From positions 1,801,148 to 1,865,147 of the forward strand of contig NW_003101682.1 of assembly GCF_000003855.2 (NCBI RefSeq): 64,000 bases of DNA, written 5' to 3'. The notes under the pieces were generated by a model, which was given only the letters and a program-made list of their open reading frames with translations, did no database searches and had not been told where the DNA came from. This document shows, piece after piece, positions 61,201 to 64,000 of the stretch (positions are counted from its first letter, which is position 1; each line of letters starts with the position of its first letter). The position numbers were made by a program, and so were the translations under genes. This DNA is from Blastomyces gilchristii SLH14081 (Eukaryota; Ascomycota; Eurotiomycetes; Onygenales; Ajellomycetaceae).

Positions 61201-63046
61201 GAATAATACAGTCTTCACTAAGAATCTGATTATGATAAAGATATTAACACTGTTATTTATAAATTCTAGTCTATAAGATAATGAGTTTCTACTGAAATGA
61301 ACAGTCTGCAGTATACACAAGAGAAGAAGAAATTATACTCTTATTAAAGTTAAAAAATAAGAAATAAAAACAGAGCTGTGAACACAATTTAGAGATTAAT
61401 AAAGAAAAAAAACAAGAAAACTTAAATTCATACTCTCAATATCTGTGATACTCAATCTTCTTACAACTACTAATTTCTCTCTTCAAAGAAGCAGAGAGTA
61501 TTATATCTGTGATACAGATAATTGTTGCATTTGATATGAAGACTGTCAGAAATGCACAGACTTTAGAGAAGCTGAATATCAGAGTGTACACAGTTGCAGC
61601 AGAATCTTGAGAACTGACTATCTGTATATATGATCAGATACTTCTTATAAAGCTGTGTCTGCTTCTTCAGTTGTACTGAAGTATTCAGTTCAGAAATAAT
61701 TGAGATATAAAGAGAGAGCTCATCTGTTCAGATTAATTTCTGTCACAAATTCATGACATTTGTATTGTTTTAATTACTCAGATTTTGTGAGTATCTGAGA
61801 ACTCATCTCTCATTGATAATGAACTTGCAGAAATGTGCTGCAGTGTAAGAATCATTGATAGAGAATCTAGACATATTTGCATATATCTGATCAGAGATTG
61901 TGTGAGCAGAGAAGAAGTGATTGTAGGCCTGTGAGACTGCAGAAGACACTGATAACACTGAGAGCTTTATAAGAACTGTTAGCTAGAGTCTGTAAGAAAT
62001 TACTTGTAAGAAGACTTACAGTAAAGAGAGAGACTGCACTGCTTAGAGTCAGAAGCTGGTCTGAGAAAGACATGAAATTAACTGCTGGCCTGAAGATCAG
62101 GTGTGATGATAAGACTGAGAAGAATGAAGATATGATTATGAACAGCAGTGTCTCTGCTTCATCAGCCAGTAAAAAGTAATCAGAGAAGTCACAGAGACAC
62201 TCATAAGAAGCTCAGCAGTAGTCAGATATTGTTTATAAAGATATTGAAATTGAAAAATTTTTTATTCTTAGAAAGTTCTTAAATCAATACACAGATATTA
62301 TCAGAAACACTCTCTCTCTATTATCTGAGTGAAAATACTTTATGAATGAATAAGAATACTTACAGTTTGTAAGAATGAAAGCTGTTACAGAAAAAGAGAA
62401 AAGAAGATGAAGTTCTGCAGATAGATCTGAGATATTTATACTACTTTAAAGAGATTTACTTACACTGTGAGTGATTTCACAGAACAGCTAGATCACTCTA
62501 GTAAATAAGAGTGATTATGAATCACAGATCTGAATCTTTTTATATGACTATAAAGAGTGATTATAGACTGCAGACATCTTAATTCTACAATTCTACAGAG
62601 TTGATGAAAGAATGAAAAATTCCTCACAATTCTACAGTGTTAAACAATAATAATTTGTAAGAATAAGTGAAAGATTAACTTATAAATACTTCTCTTTGAT
62701 AAGAATAATCTCACAGAGAGTAATTCATCTGTGAGATGAATCTGTATGATGATCACACAAGAATCTCATGAAAATGATTAAGAGTTAATCAGAACTCTTC
62801 TATATAAAAGATATGAGATGAATCTGTATAATAGTCAGAGAAGAATCTGTAAACTATAAAGAATCTCACAGAATAAGAAACTGAGTGACAGACTCTTTTC
62901 TCTTCACAGTAATAAGGGATTTTTCCTCACTGAGATTTTTTATAGATATAAAGAGTTTTTAGTAAGTATCACTGCAGTGCTGAGCTGATTCTATGAAGTC
63001 ACTCAGTGAAAGACTTCATGAATGAAGCCTTAGAGAGAAAAGAGTA
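61201..63046 (+). other. F2-2 region between chromodomain and 3' LTR
   Basis: About 1.85 kb, unusually long for a post-integrase region. One stretch, 61519-61735, reads as a protein-like frame with only a few TGA stops (IVAFDMKTVRNAQTLEKL at its start), so a further coding segment may once have existed. The rest shows no domain that I recognise. Confidence 0.45.
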
Positions 63047-63304
63047 TGTAAGAAATTTCACTTCTCACAGATTCTTTATCTCTATTTCTATCTCTTATAT
63101 AATCAATAGAGCTAGCAGCTCTTGACTACATACAACTATATAGACTGAAGTTTGCAAATACTATTCACAACTCAGCTTGAATACTATTATACATTTGATC
63201 TCTATATTTTATCTTTCTACTGTGAATACTTCTAGTAGTTAACAGTACATATCACGCCAAGCTGCAAACACCTGAATAATCGCCTGCGAGCACTTATTCT
63301 TACA
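63047..63304 (+). repeat. right (3') LTR of F2-2
   Basis: 258 bp. Here the last about 50 bp keep CG sites (CACGCCAAGC, CGCCTGCGAGC) while the first 100 bp, intact in the left LTR, are decayed. Confidence 0.9.
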
Positions 63305-63699
63305 CTCTCACAAAGAAACTTTTACTATATTACATTTCTTATTCACTAACTTTTCTCATTCTTTAATCATCTTCTTCATTATTATCATTATTGAACACTA
63401 TTATCTTATTCAAGATTTCTATTTCTTCTTCTATTCAACTCTTTCTATCTGTTTATCTATTATATTATACATGTTTCTGACAATGACTCTCTGTTCTCAT
63501 AACAAGTGTTATCATAGTACTCATATCAGACAGTTTATTAGAAGTAAGTGTAACACATTGTGAAACATAATCAGAACTTGTTTATCTTCTAACAATTATC
63601 AGAATATATTATTATGAATAACACATCTTCTTCATCTTCTTATACACTCTTAACTATTTTTCTTCTTAGCAGGCTTCTAATTGTGTTTTCTGACACAAT

Positions 63700-64000
63700 T
63701 TTACATAAACACAGATGTTAATATGTTTGTTTTTATTTCTGTAGAATCTTCATATATTGACAGATCTGCATTCACTGATAATAGTGAACTCAATATTGAA
63801 TCATTGATTGAGAACTTGAAGAATGTGATAATGAAGAAATTATCTGTATTATATATAACTGAGTCTTTCATATCTTCTTCTATCTCTTCTGTCACTTCTT
63901 TCTCTGCTGCTTTCTTCTCTGTTTCTTTCTCTGTTACTTTCTCTCAATCTTCTACACTTGTCTCTGTGTCTGATTCTCTCACTTCTACTATCTCTGTTTC
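63700..64000 (+). pseudogene. start of the antisense frame of F3-2, cut by the window edge
   Basis: Aligned with 37261-37560 of F3-1, it keeps LNIESLIENLKN and the Ser-rich tract that follows, and stays open to the last base. It differs at many sites, mostly by transitions. This is the only second copy of the antisense frame available here, and its Cys-rich part lies outside. Confidence 0.5.

Larger units (their letters stand above)
56054..63304 (+). mobile_element. F2-2: full-length 7.25-kb gypsy element inserted in F3-2
   Basis: LTRs 56054-56311 and 63047-63304, both 258 bp. The 5-bp TSD CTCTC lies at 56049-56053 and 63305-63309. F3-1 provides the empty site at about 36852-36858 (CACTCTCACAA), which proves the boundaries. 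Coding is rightward. The purine tract GAGAGAAAAGAG precedes the right LTR. It carries gag with a zinc knuckle, reverse transcriptase, integrase and a chromodomain, then about 1.8 kb of unassigned sequence before the 3' LTR. Confidence 0.92.
34287..64000 (-). mobile_element. F1-5: left part of a gypsy element, host of F1-6 and F3-2
   Basis: Left (3') LTR 34287-34646, 360 bp, of the long subtype. Internal sequence 34647-35647 continues at 55527-55752 after F1-6 is removed. The join matches the uninterrupted order in F1-1 (about 22590-22820). At 55753 element F3-2 interrupts it, and its right half must lie outside the window. Coding is leftward; the visible part covers the chromodomain and the C-terminal half of integrase, full of stops. 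The 5 bp before it are ATCTT, so the lost right flank should read ATCTT. Confidence 0.8.
55753..64000 (-). mobile_element. F3-2: second F3 element, split by F2-2 and cut by the window edge
   Basis: Left LTR 55753-55919 (167 bp), starting TGTAATTCAAAG and ending GAATCATA, a shorter and more decayed version of the F3-1 LTR. Internal sequence 55920-56053 matches F3-1 36736-36860; it is then cut by F2-2 with TSD CTCTC and resumes at 63310, matching F3-1 from about 36857 on. The 4 bp before the LTR are GTTA, so the right flank outside the window should be GTTA. It is inserted in F1-5. Confidence 0.88.

Noticed and set aside
8958..64000. A centromere
   Set aside because: AT-rich decayed retroelements fit fungal centromeres, but the same pattern occurs in ordinary AT-rich isochores and nothing in the sequence discriminates; CenH3 data would be needed.

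Overview
The window is fungal nuclear DNA, from a filamentous ascomycete. The evidence is short GT..AG introns, an epsin and a stand-alone anthranilate synthase of Eurotiomycete type, and a long AT-rich block of decayed Ty3/gypsy elements bearing C-to-T (RIP-like) scars. An Onygenales-type genome with AT-rich isochores (Blastomyces-like) fits best, but the genus is inferred, not shown.

The window has two parts. Bases 1 to about 8,050 are ordinary genic DNA with two housekeeping genes, both on the minus strand. One is a four-exon epsin (ENT1/2 type, 577 aa) and the other a four-exon anthranilate synthase component I (trpE/TRP2, 514 aa) with a 12-nt first exon. From about 8.05 kb to the right edge the DNA is AT-rich, almost without CG dinucleotides, and made of transposons inserted into transposons. 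No intact host gene is seen there.

Matching LTR ends and target-site duplications (TSDs) gives the order of events. I use F1 for the chromodomain gypsy family (LTR TGTGGCGGGC..CTTACA), F2 for a second gypsy family (LTR TGTAAGAAA..TTCTTACA) and F3 for a third (LTR TGTGATTC..GAATCACA). Element F2-1 (from 9212) interrupts an F1 LTR and was itself hit three times. (i) F1-1 (9623-27054, TSD TTAAT) was then hit by F1-2 (10285-16162, TSD ATAAT) and F1-3 (16207-21991, TSD ATTCT). (ii) A tRNA-headed SINE (27151-34271, 12-bp TSD) was hit by F1-4 (27429-34168, TSD TGTAT), which was hit by a hAT-type MITE (27850-28870), which was hit by a second copy of the same MITE (27975-28480). (iii) F1-5 (from 34287) was hit by F1-6 (35648-55521, TSD CATGA), then F1-7 inside it (36073-50091, TSD TAGAG), then F3-1 inside that (36555-44823, TSD ATCA). 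F1-5 was also hit by F3-2 (from 55753), which was hit by F2-2 (56054-63304, TSD CTCTC). Three right-hand ends lie outside the window.

The gypsy copies keep recognisable gag zinc knuckles, protease, reverse transcriptase, RNase H, integrase and, in F1 and F2, a chromodomain, but all are broken by stops. The features least explained by standard annotation are the split SINE, the nested MITE pair, and a Cys-rich reading frame antisense to gag-pol in F3. A 100-N gap lies inside an F1 LTR and is flanked by corrupted sequence.
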